This document shows, piece by piece, positions 5,356 to 13,272 of a stretch of 14,139 nucleotides of DNA. The DNA is from Shewanellaceae bacterium (lineage in GTDB: Bacteria > Pseudomonadota > Gammaproteobacteria > Enterobacterales > Shewanellaceae). A program made the translations under genes and the position numbers. Location of the stretch: positions 1 through 14,139 of the forward strand of contig JADHND010000020.1 of the NCBI GenBank assembly GCA_016779685.1, written 5' to 3'. The first letter of the stretch is position 1, and each line of letters opens with the position of its first letter. The notes below the pieces were generated by a model. The model was not told the origin of the DNA. It saw only the letters and a program-made list of their open reading frames with translations, and searched no databases.

Positions 5356-6252
5356 TTAGGACTGTGGCGGTAAGTCGATGACCAAACATGGGAAGGCTGT
5401 ATCGGTGGTCGTGGATGCTGCGCCGGGGAGACGGATTGTCTGCTTTAGGTTCACAACACAACTAACTCCTGCCTCTATCTCTAAGTTAAAATCATGTAAA
5501 GTGATGCTGGCACCATCTTTGGCGTACAGCTTGACCTGATACTGATTGTCTGGGTTATAGAGAAAAGACAAGAACCTTAAGTTGCGTTCATATCGGGCTG
5601 ACGCGACATTGTGTTCAAAATGACCGGAGAACGACTCGTTTACTGCATCTAAAGGGTGGTTAACGATAAACGCGTGCAAATTTTGAAAAAAAGTCGTAAG
5701 GGAGGCTGGTAAAAAAGGTGGGACGAGCAAAATGGATTCATTCGAATCCATAGGATCGGGGTCATCAACATCATACCCGATGTCATCAATTACCAGCGCT
5801 TTAAAAGCTTGCGATTCGTCATCGTTGAGACGATACCAAGTTCGATCACTTAACGTTTGATTTGATAAAGTCTGTACTGCCCGCCCTTTAAACCAAGTGT
5901 TCAAAATCGAATCATCTGGGTCTATCTCACGGTGGAGTTGCAACAACTGTCCATTCACTTTTAATTGACCATCGAAAACACCATATCCTTTCAGGTTTTG
6001 TGCATTAAAAATATTTGCACACATAGATAGATCCGATAACAGGTTTGCTTGAGCAGACTCGTTGAAATGAACCGCCAGATTGTAATCGCTCACATCATAA
6101 GGTTGCGAATTATCCACCAGCAACATAGATTTAAAAACATGAAATTTTTGATTATGTATTGCGCCTGTTTCGGTAGAAGACACTGGATGGCTGGCAAGAA
6201 CATGACTCATCAATAAACATGGTAAGATTAACAACTTAGTACATAATTTCAT
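5356..6252 (-). CDS. secreted protein of unknown function, paralogue A
   Basis: A 298-aa protein with a clear Sec signal peptide (MKLCTKLLILPCLLMSHVLA, cleavage probably before SHPVS). The mature part has no domain I recognise. It aligns along its whole length with the next gene's product: shared blocks are F-H-x-FK-x-LL-x4-QPY-x-V-x-DY, LLSDL-x4-NIF, K-YG-FD, NGQ-LQLH, FKG-AVQ, TWY-L, TTF-NL-AF, and FLYNP-x2-YQV-LYA-DGAS-T-H-F-LE. The C-terminal segment has two conserved Cys (265 and 289 here), 24 residues apart in both proteins and flanking a LPGA-x-TTT motif, plausibly a disulfide after export. AAGGA lies 7 bases before the ATG and a strong terminator follows, so it is a single-gene transcript. 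Mature domain is probably beta-rich. Confidence 0.85.
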   Translation of the reverse strand: MKLCTKLLILPCLLMSHVLASHPVSSTETGAIHNQKFHVFKSMLLVDNSQPYDVSDYNLAVHFNESAQANLLSDLSMCANIFNAQNLKGYGVFDGQLKVNGQLLQLHREIDPDDSILNTWFKGRAVQTLSNQTLSDRTWYRLNDDESQAFKALVIDDIGYDVDDPDPMDSNESILLVPPFLPASLTTFFQNLHAFIVNHPLDAVNESFSGHFEHNVASARYERNLRFLSFLYNPDNQYQVKLYAKDGASITLHDFNLEIEAGVSCVVNLKQTIRLPGAASTTTDTAFPCLVIDLPPQS

Positions 6253-6530
6253 AGTCTTTTCCTTAAGTCAGTAGATTAAGAATATACGTAAGCCAAATAC
6301 TGATTCACATCTAAAAACCAATCATAACTCAAATCGATTCTTCTCTTTTTAAAAGGAATTTGCAAGCATTGACGGATAAACCGTGTTTGGGGGGACGAAT
6401 TTTTACTTTTATTTAACAATTTTCGGGTTTGAACTTATGTTAACGAGAACAAAAACGCCCCGACTGTTTTAGGAGTAACCCTGTATAGACAGCTCTTTTC
6501 TTTAACCATGTTCACATCTGGCTGCGGTTG

Positions 6531-7427
6531 TTATTGCGTGAGCATGCATGGGAGTGAGATGCCCGTTTCAGTGGTCGGCGCGCCCGGAATGCGGGTGGTT
6601 TGTTGGAGGTGGATGTGACAAGTTTTGTGCGGTATCCGTTCTAGTTTAAATTCATGGAAGGTTAAGCTAGCACCATCTTGTGCATATAAGGTGACTTGGT
6701 AGTGGTGGTTAGGATTGTAGAGGAAGGTGAGCCAGCGTGCGTTGTGGCGTTGGTTGATCGAGGCGCTGGTGTGTTGAAAACGACCTGTGAACGATTCAGT
6801 GACCGTGATGAGCGAATGAGTAAGCATAAATGCCCGCAGGTTGCGATAAAATGTGGTGATGTTCGCGTTGGCATAAGGTGTGACGAACAGCTGTGACACC
6901 GAAGCGGAGAGTGAGTGGTTGGCGTCGATTTTAAAATTGAGATCATCTAATAACTTTGCCATCGGCGCATCGATATCATGGAGTTGATACCATGTATGAT
7001 CATTTAAAGCTTGCTTTGAAAAAGCTTGCACCGCCTCCCCTTTAAAAGAAGTGTCCAAAATGAAATGACCGAATTGATTGGGTTCACTGGCAGCATGGTG
7101 CAGTTGTAACCGCTGGCCGTTGAGTTTGGCTTGTAAATCAAACGTGCCATACCATTTCAGAGTTTTGCCATCGAATATATTTTCATGTCGCCCCAGATCG
7201 GACAAAAGTTCGGCTTGTGTGGTCTCAGTCACGTGCATGACCATATGATAATCACGCACACTGTAAGGCTGCGCTCCATGTAACTGCAGCAAGCGTTTAA
7301 AAAAATGGAACTGACCGTAGTGGTTCAGATCATGGTGGGTCGGCTTACTGCTAGCGCATGGACTCAGCCAAACCCAGCCCACTGTTATCAGGATGCGTAG
7401 AATTTTGAATCGAACAAGGTAAGTCAT
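6531..7427 (-). CDS. secreted protein of unknown function, paralogue B
   Basis: Also 298 aa and clearly homologous to paralogue A over the full length, although divergent enough that the duplication is old. The N-terminus (MTYLVRFKILRILITVGWVWLSPCASSK) is a signal peptide; the LSPC sequence resembles a lipobox but Pro before Cys argues against lipidation. Cys270 and Cys294 keep the same 24-residue spacing as in A, around RIPGA-x-TTET. The Shine-Dalgarno is poor (only GAG near the ATG), suggesting weaker translation than A. Composition is more GC-rich than A. The 278 bp between the two genes hold no further ORF or clear terminator, so read-through into A is possible. Function unknown. Confidence 0.82.
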   Translation of the reverse strand: MTYLVRFKILRILITVGWVWLSPCASSKPTHHDLNHYGQFHFFKRLLQLHGAQPYSVRDYHMVMHVTETTQAELLSDLGRHENIFDGKTLKWYGTFDLQAKLNGQRLQLHHAASEPNQFGHFILDTSFKGEAVQAFSKQALNDHTWYQLHDIDAPMAKLLDDLNFKIDANHSLSASVSQLFVTPYANANITTFYRNLRAFMLTHSLITVTESFTGRFQHTSASINQRHNARWLTFLYNPNHHYQVTLYAQDGASLTFHEFKLERIPHKTCHIHLQQTTRIPGAPTTETGISLPCMLTQ

Positions 7428-7617
7428 CTCAATCAGCTTGAACTCTTAAATGGCATAGGTAGTCAAACGCAAGTCTAAACCATATTAAGACATCTCTTCA
7501 AACATAATCGCTCAACCTGTCTCAACCTCGATCCCTTAGCGACGCCAAGAAGCGGAATGAAGATTCACAACGAGGGTATCTAAACATCTGTTTTATTGGA
7601 CATGTTGAGGTATGGTT

Positions 7618-8404
7618 TCATGTGAAACAGGGGGGGCGGTGCCGTTGGCGGTATTGATGCGGGGTCTGCCCAATGATGCGTTTAAAACAGGTGGCGAAGG
7701 CGCTGTCGCTGCTAAAGCCGAGGTTATGGGCGATGTCGCTGATGGGATGGCCTGCCAGCAATTGGCTTTGGGCGGTGGCCATATGGACTTGTTGGCGCCA
7801 ATCGCGATAACTTAAGCCCAGTTCACGTTGACAAATACGGGTGATGGTTTTCTCACAAGCACCCGCGTGACGGGCTAAGACTTGTAGCGGTGGTAACACC
7901 TCGACATCGCGCAGATGGGCTAAGCGTCGATCGGGTGGGTAAGCGCACCAACGCAAGCGGCTGAGGTGGTGCTGCTGTCAATTCATCAAACAACACGGCT
8001 TGTAAGCGTTGTTGAGTTGGCAGCTGCCAATCAAGGTGTTCTGAGCCAAAGCTGATGCGTTCGAGTAAGGCCATGAGCAACGGATTCTGGGGCAGCCTGA
8101 CCAACTGTGCCGGCAGGCGCTGGCATAAATCGGGCGCAATGTAGACAGAACGATAGGCGGCATGATACCGCACCACCACGCCGTGCGGCACTTGCGGTGG
8201 GATCCAAATTAAGTGGTCTGGCGTGACGGTCTGTTGGCATTGCGGTATCGTGAGTTGCAAACTGCCCTGTTGTGGCCACAACAACTGTCCCCGCTGATGC
8301 TGGTGCAATTCGGCACGATGCTGTTGTAACACCGCAGCCAGCCCCACCAGCGGTTGGTGATAACGGTCTGGAAAAAATGGATCCTTGGCATCGAGTAGCG
8401 GCAT
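7618..8404 (-). pseudogene. AraC-family transcriptional regulator, frameshifted
   Basis: Two overlapping frames together encode one AraC-type regulator. The first carries an N-terminal cupin sensor domain (HQHQRGQLLWPQQGSLQLTI, then DHLIWIPPQVPHGVVVRYH and YRSVYIAP). The second carries the DNA-binding domain: LQVLARHAGACEKTITRICQ, ELGLSYRDWRQQV, ISDIAHNLGFSSDSAFATCF and the C-terminal GQTPHQYRQ. The frames join at the CCCACCC run near 7933-7939 (minus strand reading RLPT then DRRLAHL): removing one C gives a continuous protein of 261 aa, the normal length for this cupin-AraC type. I start at ATG 8404 because AAAGGA precedes it by 6 bases. It is divergent from the MFS exporter, the usual arrangement for a local regulator. 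Either a recent inactivating mutation or a sequencing error. Confidence 0.85.
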
Positions 8405-8498
8405 CTGTTGTCCTTTTTTCACCTGCATGTGTCCGATGGGCGTATTCAAGCACAGCTGATATCAAGATACCATGATTTTTTTTTTGGAGTCGCTTTTG

Positions 8499-9644
8499 AT
8501 GTCTCGTCATCTATCCCTGCCCTTGGCCATCAGCTTAATCATGTTGCCTCAATTTGTAGAAACCGTCTACAGTCCAGCCTTGCCTAGCATCGCTGCTCAC
8601 TTTAACGTCGCTGCCACGATGGCCGGACAAACCCTTTCGATTTATTTTGTTGCCTTTGCGCTTGGCGTGATCGTATGGGGACGCTTATGCGATCAGATCG
8701 GACGGCGTCCCGCGTTGTTATCGGGACTGGCGGTCTACGGTATCGCCACATGCTTAGCCGCTTGCTGTCAAACTTTTAGCGTCTTGCTCGGATTGCGCGC
8801 GCTCGCGGCCTTTGGGTTGGCGGCAGCTTCGATTGTCACACAAACTGCGCTGCGCGATCAGGCCGAGCCCAAACAGTTAAAGCAAGTGTTTGCTGGCATT
8901 GGCATCGCCATGGCCTTGAGTCCAGCCATTGGCTTTGCCAGTGGCGCGTGGCTCATTGAGCAAGGTGGCTTGGTGACCGTGTTGTGGATGCTGGCGGGTT
9001 TAGCGTTGGTACAATGGATCTATGTCGCACTGCGCATGCCGGAGACCCAACCGACGCAACGCATATCGGTGCCCTGCTGGCTGACACTACGCATGATGCT
9101 GCGTGATCGACATGTTGTGGGTTGTGCCATGCTCATAGCCTGCTTCAATCTCAGTTTATTTGCGCTGTATCAATTGGCGCCGTTTGTGTGGCCGAGTACA
9201 TCTATGCATCAAGTGGGTGGCTTGATCGGAATTGGCGTGTTGCTTGGCAGTCTCATCAACCAGGCTTGGCTGACTAAAGATGTGCACTTGGCGCCACAAC
9301 TGATGTTCGCCATCAGTTTGCATGGGCTGGGGGCGTTGCTGCTGTGCCTGTTTGATACCCCTTGGTCTCGATTGCTGATGTTGGTGTTGATCACGATGGC
9401 TTACGCTATCGCCATCCCCAATATCTTGGCACAAGCACTGCGTAATTACCAACACGTGGCAGGCACGGCGGGCGCGCTCTTGGGAGGGGGTTACTACAGT
9501 CTGTTGGGGTTTGGTTTAATCTTAACGTCTGCGACGCACAACCTAGCGACTACCTTAATCGTCAACACCTGTGTGTTGGTTGGCGTTGCTTGGCTGCATC
9601 AAGCGACACGCACTAAGCCGATAGCGACGACGTTGCGTCGATAA
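8499..9644 (+). CDS. MFS multidrug/H+ antiporter, Bcr/CflA-like (12 TM)
   Basis: A 381-aa major facilitator with about 12 hydrophobic helices. Helix 1 ends in the ETVYSPALPSIAAHF block, and the loop between helices 2 and 3 carries motif A, GRLCDQIGRRPALLSG, both typical of the DHA1 drug-proton antiporter branch that includes Bcr/CflA and EmrD. It would export small molecules across the inner membrane in exchange for protons; substrate cannot be told from sequence. I prefer ATG at 8499, with GGAG 9 bases upstream, to the ATG at 8472, which has no ribosome site. The divergent AraC regulator probably controls it, so the frameshift there may have changed its expression. The gene is GC-rich like its right-hand neighbour. 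Confidence 0.88.
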   Translation: MSRHLSLPLAISLIMLPQFVETVYSPALPSIAAHFNVAATMAGQTLSIYFVAFALGVIVWGRLCDQIGRRPALLSGLAVYGIATCLAACCQTFSVLLGLRALAAFGLAAASIVTQTALRDQAEPKQLKQVFAGIGIAMALSPAIGFASGAWLIEQGGLVTVLWMLAGLALVQWIYVALRMPETQPTQRISVPCWLTLRMMLRDRHVVGCAMLIACFNLSLFALYQLAPFVWPSTSMHQVGGLIGIGVLLGSLINQAWLTKDVHLAPQLMFAISLHGLGALLLCLFDTPWSRLLMLVLITMAYAIAIPNILAQALRNYQHVAGTAGALLGGGYYSLLGFGLILTSATHNLATTLIVNTCVLVGVAWLHQATRTKPIATTLRR

Positions 9645-9662
9645 AACCGAGCCTGCATTTAA

Positions 9663-9678
9663 CGTGATGCGCATCACA
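9663..9678. promoter_or_regulatory. CRP-like operator
   Basis: CGTGA-TGCGCA-TCACA matches the CRP consensus TGTGA-N6-TCACA at 9 of 10 half-site positions and is flanked by AA and TTT. It lies 79 bases before the start of the C80 protease gene, in a gap with no other gene, so it would place that exported protease under cAMP-CRP-type control if the host has such a regulator. Confidence 0.55.
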
Positions 9679-9714
9679 CTTTAAACTTAAAAATTGTATC
9701 CTAATTCACTTTTA

Positions 9715-9744
9715 CCATAAGTTGGCTTATTAGCTAACTTATGG
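9715..9744 (+). promoter_or_regulatory. 30-bp palindrome in the leader of the C80 gene
   Basis: CCATAAGTT and AACTTATGG are perfect 9-bp arms; inside them a G/T wobble and GCT/AGC extend the stem to 13 pairs around a TATT loop. Its 3' arm runs into the GGGGA ribosome-binding stretch of the downstream gene. No U-tract follows in either direction, so an operator or a Shine-Dalgarno-masking hairpin is more likely than a terminator. Confidence 0.6.
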
Positions 9745-9756
9745 GGAATGGGATCC

Positions 9757-12700
9757 ATGCAACGCACTTGGTTCAAATGCATCACATTGTTGCTGGGATG
9801 TGCGGCGCCTTTAACAGCGACTTTCGCAGCCGACACAGCACCGTTAGAAACAGCCTCACGGATTAAAATCAATCAGACCGATGCTTGGCAATTACCCGAT
9901 TTAGAGCAAGTGGATTGGTTTGCAGAACCAACCACCTCACAATTTGATGCCGACATTATTTTTCAATTAGAAGACGACAAAGTTGTAGCGGAGTCGACGT
10001 TAAATCTGCTGCGTAAAAATCCGCGCGGCAAAATCTGGATCCAACTGGCAAAGAACAACCATTACCGCGTCCTCTATGGCGATTTAAACGACTTGGCTCA
10101 GGCGCACAACATTCGTTGGTCGTTGGTTGGTCACGGTAATGTCGCCGAGTTTAGCCATGACAAGAACCCTCGTTTCATGGTGCGGCGCTTAAAAAACTTT
10201 TATCAAAATTTTCTCCAGCCTGTTGGCAGTGCCCCCCCTAACCTCATTCGTATGGTCGGTTGTCAATTGCTCGAAGCGGATGGCCGCGGTGGTTTTGCGT
10301 ATGATTTTTTTACAGAAGTGATTCGTACATGGCGGGATGACATTCAAGTGCATGCCTATGCCGAAGGCTTGCAAGTCGGGAAGAATGGCCGTAAGTTTTC
10401 CATCATCACCGACAGCGCTGGCCATGATTTGTTTTATCGCCAACAACACAAGTGGCAGCTACGTTATGATACGGCGCAGCAGTCCATTTTTAGTCGGCCA
10501 AGCATTCATCCAGAATACAATTTGCCGATTGGCATACAATTTAAAGGCACGGATGAAATTGTTGACTTCACAACGGCAAACTATCCTACCCCTAATTCGA
10601 ACGCCACCTATGACAACGTGGGCTATCACATGGATGAACCGGTGACCATCAAAGTTAACTTTGATACACCCGGTCAAGAGCACGTTGCGGTGATCGAGAC
10701 GAAGCAGCCCTTTGCGGACGAAGGCGCACAGATAGCTGATGACATCATCAACAACCTGATCGATCGCGATGCCGCTGGCTACAGTGACGTGAATGAGGCG
10801 ATCAATGATGTCGTGGATGAGGCGAGCGTACGTAAACCAACGTGGCTGACGAAACTTGGCCGAACCTTGTATGGTATCGATGTCAGCATGGCATTGTGGA
10901 ATATGTCGTTGTCACTGCAACATCAAGATCACCGACTCGCCAATCAAACCTACCACCAACAAATCGCCTTGTTATCTGGTTTAGAGGCGGCGAGTGCTAG
11001 TGGGTTGTTGTTCACGGATTTACTGCTGTCTTCAAGCACCAATCCTGCGTTGGTGGCGGCTGAATTGGTGATCTTAGGGACGTTCGTAGCGACCCAACAA
11101 GGTCTCACTTGGCGACGCGACAACATGACTCAAGCGGCGGATACTCAGCTTTATTTAACGCATTTATATCAACACTATCAACGCGCCATTCGAGATCCGC
11201 AGCTGTTAACGCAACGTCAAGGCGGTCTATTAGCGGTGCAGTCACATCCAGAATTGATGGTCGATCATGTCGATTTAAGGCAAGCTGATAACCCACAACC
11301 TGCGGTGGCCAAAGGCGCACTCTGGTTGTCGAAAAAACAGCAAGCATTTTCCATTAGTGGCTTTGTGTTCGATGTCTTAGAACGTCGTTATGGTGAGTTG
11401 GTGCAGGTGGATCAGGTTTGGCGAGAGACCGATGCCCGTGCTGGTTGGTTACCGATGCACCCAACACTGCCCCACCAACATCCTTTTGTTGAGCTGAATC
11501 CTGACGCGCCCTCGGTCACCACTTCGTCACCAGTAGCACCGGTGCATACTTTGTTTTTACCTGTGAAAGCACGCTACAGTGTGCCATGGGAGCGTCACGG
11601 CATTCCCACGAAACACAAAGGCATTTATACCACGGGGGCGCAACTTGGGGCTCCTTTGGCGGCGGCTTTAGAACCTGCTTTGTTTAACGATGCGGTTAAG
11701 GACAAAGCCAAGCATTTAACGAAGCTGTTCTTAGCCCAACAACAACCCATCTCAACCGACATTCGGGTCGACTTACCCGCGCGCCCGCTGCGCCTGATCT
11801 TGCCGACACCGGCAACCGCCGCGAACGACTTAGGCCTGCTGCGTTATCAGCTGCATGCGCCGGCGGATGCCGACATGGGGCAGGTCTACTCCATCATCAG
11901 CCCCACTTTTTTTGGGTTGCCCGATTTCCTCGATTCCTCTTTGTCCGCCGTGCTGCATCAACCGACTGACACCGAGGTGTTGTGGACGCTCCACAGCCCT
12001 CATGCCGACAATCTGTGGTTGTTGGATTTAACCCAGGCATCTAACACGCTGACCTTGACGGTGACCGATCACACGTTGGTGATCACCGATACGAAACGAC
12101 ACAATCAATGGCGTTTGCTCTTAGTCGGCGCTGGTCGAGTCTTGATTGCGCGCGCAAAACAGCAAAACTTTTTAGCGTTTAATGCCGACGAAGCGGTTTG
12201 GATTGACGATAACAACACCCAACAAAATTGGCTCAACCAAGGTAAAGCAGCAGCTGTCCATTGGCAACCGACAAGTTCACTTGCGACAGATAAGGATGTT
12301 CAAGATGCAACGGCGGCGGCGGAGCGTCCCCTGAAAATGTACCTTGCCAATGCCAGCAAAGAATCCTTATCGGTGCAAGTGCACACCACCGCTGGCGTAC
12401 AAACCGAGCATCAACTGACTGGCAAAATAACCAGCGTGTTAACGCTCCCCTTGTTAGCGGCGGTAGATAAGATTCTAATCTTAGATGAAGGCGAGACGAT
12501 CAACACTTTGGATCAAATCCAATTGCGCAATTACCTCGATCAAACCTCAAAAATGCTTTGTGTGCAGGTTGACCAGTCTCAGCGGGTGTTGCCCTTTGAC
12601 TGTCGACGTCATCAACCACGTCATGCTCAGCTCGAACCACTCTATCCCGGCGCGCCTTATCAACAACGCGTCTTCAAACGAGTGCATCCCAACACCGACT

Positions 12701-13116
12701 ATTGGCCGATCCATGTGAACAATGAATCGGGTAAGACTTTGTATGTCAATCTACGTTACCATTATCAAGGCCGTTCACATCAGTTGGCTATCGATACACC
12801 CATCGAAGCACATCAAAGTGTACGGCCGATAGATGCGAGAGCGCATCCGACGCAATACCAGCAGACTAGCGGCAGCCATGTCACTTGGTGGATCCCAAAA
12901 GATGCTGTGCTGGAATCTTTTGTGTTGTATCGGCTCACGGATGATGGTCAACGTGTGGTTGAAGACACGACCTTACCCGAGCAGTTAAACGAAGCGATTT
13001 ATTTCACCCTAGAAAAACATTTTTGGAATCGACAGGTGTTTGTGAAATCTCGCCAGCGGCCTGAATATTATCAGGTACATCGACGCGCTATTCGGCGTCA
13101 GCTAGGCTATCACTAA
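9757..13116 (+). CDS. exported C80-family cysteine protease / toxin-like protein
   Basis: A 1119-aa protein from ATG 9757, which has GGGGA 9 bases upstream and directly starts a good signal peptide (MQRTWFKCITLLLGCAAPLTATFA). An ATG 9 bases earlier overlaps that site. Residues about 63-235 form a C80 peptidase domain as in MARTX and clostridial Tcd toxins: DADIIFQLEDDKVVAES, NHYRVLYGDLNDL, IRWSLVGHG with catalytic His126, then IRMVGCQLLEADGRGGFAYDF with catalytic Cys169. In those toxins the domain cuts the toxin itself when it binds inositol hexakisphosphate in a eukaryotic cell. A hydrophobic stretch at about 405-440 (ALLSGLEAASASGLLFTDL, then ALVAAELVILGTFVA) recalls the Tcd pore-forming region. 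The remaining 650 or so residues are unrecognised and beta-rich looking. Here the protease is N-terminal behind a signal peptide rather than internal, so its role may differ. Confidence 0.85.
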   Translation: MQRTWFKCITLLLGCAAPLTATFAADTAPLETASRIKINQTDAWQLPDLEQVDWFAEPTTSQFDADIIFQLEDDKVVAESTLNLLRKNPRGKIWIQLAKNNHYRVLYGDLNDLAQAHNIRWSLVGHGNVAEFSHDKNPRFMVRRLKNFYQNFLQPVGSAPPNLIRMVGCQLLEADGRGGFAYDFFTEVIRTWRDDIQVHAYAEGLQVGKNGRKFSIITDSAGHDLFYRQQHKWQLRYDTAQQSIFSRPSIHPEYNLPIGIQFKGTDEIVDFTTANYPTPNSNATYDNVGYHMDEPVTIKVNFDTPGQEHVAVIETKQPFADEGAQIADDIINNLIDRDAAGYSDVNEAINDVVDEASVRKPTWLTKLGRTLYGIDVSMALWNMSLSLQHQDHRLANQTYHQQIALLSGLEAASASGLLFTDLLLSSSTNPALVAAELVILGTFVATQQGLTWRRDNMTQAADTQLYLTHLYQHYQRAIRDPQLLTQRQGGLLAVQSHPELMVDHVDLRQADNPQPAVAKGALWLSKKQQAFSISGFVFDVLERRYGELVQVDQVWRETDARAGWLPMHPTLPHQHPFVELNPDAPSVTTSSPVAPVHTLFLPVKARYSVPWERHGIPTKHKGIYTTGAQLGAPLAAALEPALFNDAVKDKAKHLTKLFLAQQQPISTDIRVDLPARPLRLILPTPATAANDLGLLRYQLHAPADADMGQVYSIISPTFFGLPDFLDSSLSAVLHQPTDTEVLWTLHSPHADNLWLLDLTQASNTLTLTVTDHTLVITDTKRHNQWRLLLVGAGRVLIARAKQQNFLAFNADEAVWIDDNNTQQNWLNQGKAAAVHWQPTSSLATDKDVQDATAAAERPLKMYLANASKESLSVQVHTTAGVQTEHQLTGKITSVLTLPLLAAVDKILILDEGETINTLDQIQLRNYLDQTSKMLCVQVDQSQRVLPFDCRRHQPRHAQLEPLYPGAPYQQRVFKRVHPNTDYWPIHVNNESGKTLYVNLRYHYQGRSHQLAIDTPIEAHQSVRPIDARAHPTQYQQTSGSHVTWWIPKDAVLESFVLYRLTDDGQRVVEDTTLPEQLNEAIYFTLEKHFWNRQVFVKSRQRPEYYQVHRRAIRRQLGYH

Positions 13117-13123
13117 CACTTAA

Positions 13124-13155
13124 ATGGCGCACCTAACACCAACTAGGTGCGCCAT
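13124..13155 (+). terminator. hairpin terminator after the C80 protease gene
   Basis: ATGGCGCACCTA and TAGGTGCGCCAT are perfect 12-bp arms around the loop ACACCAAC, 7 bases past the stop. The following GTCTTCGATGTTCTC is only loosely T-rich. The stem may also block transcription from the convergent metalloprotease gene. Confidence 0.75.
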
Positions 13156-13272
13156 GTCTTCGATGTTCTCTGAATACAATTCATGGCGCCACCGTGCCTC
13201 AGAATGGGATGGGAACCTGGCCGAAATTTCTCCATCGTTGCATCCGAGAGGAGGCCAAGCCAACCGATTTTA

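Noticed and set aside
7330..7360. Lipoprotein signal in secreted paralogue B
   Set aside because: The sequence LSPC has Pro before Cys, which does not fit a lipobox; an ordinary signal peptide is likelier.
7612..7815. Plus-strand 67-aa ORF
   Set aside because: It is antisense to the AraC DNA-binding domain and shows only the reversed codon pattern.
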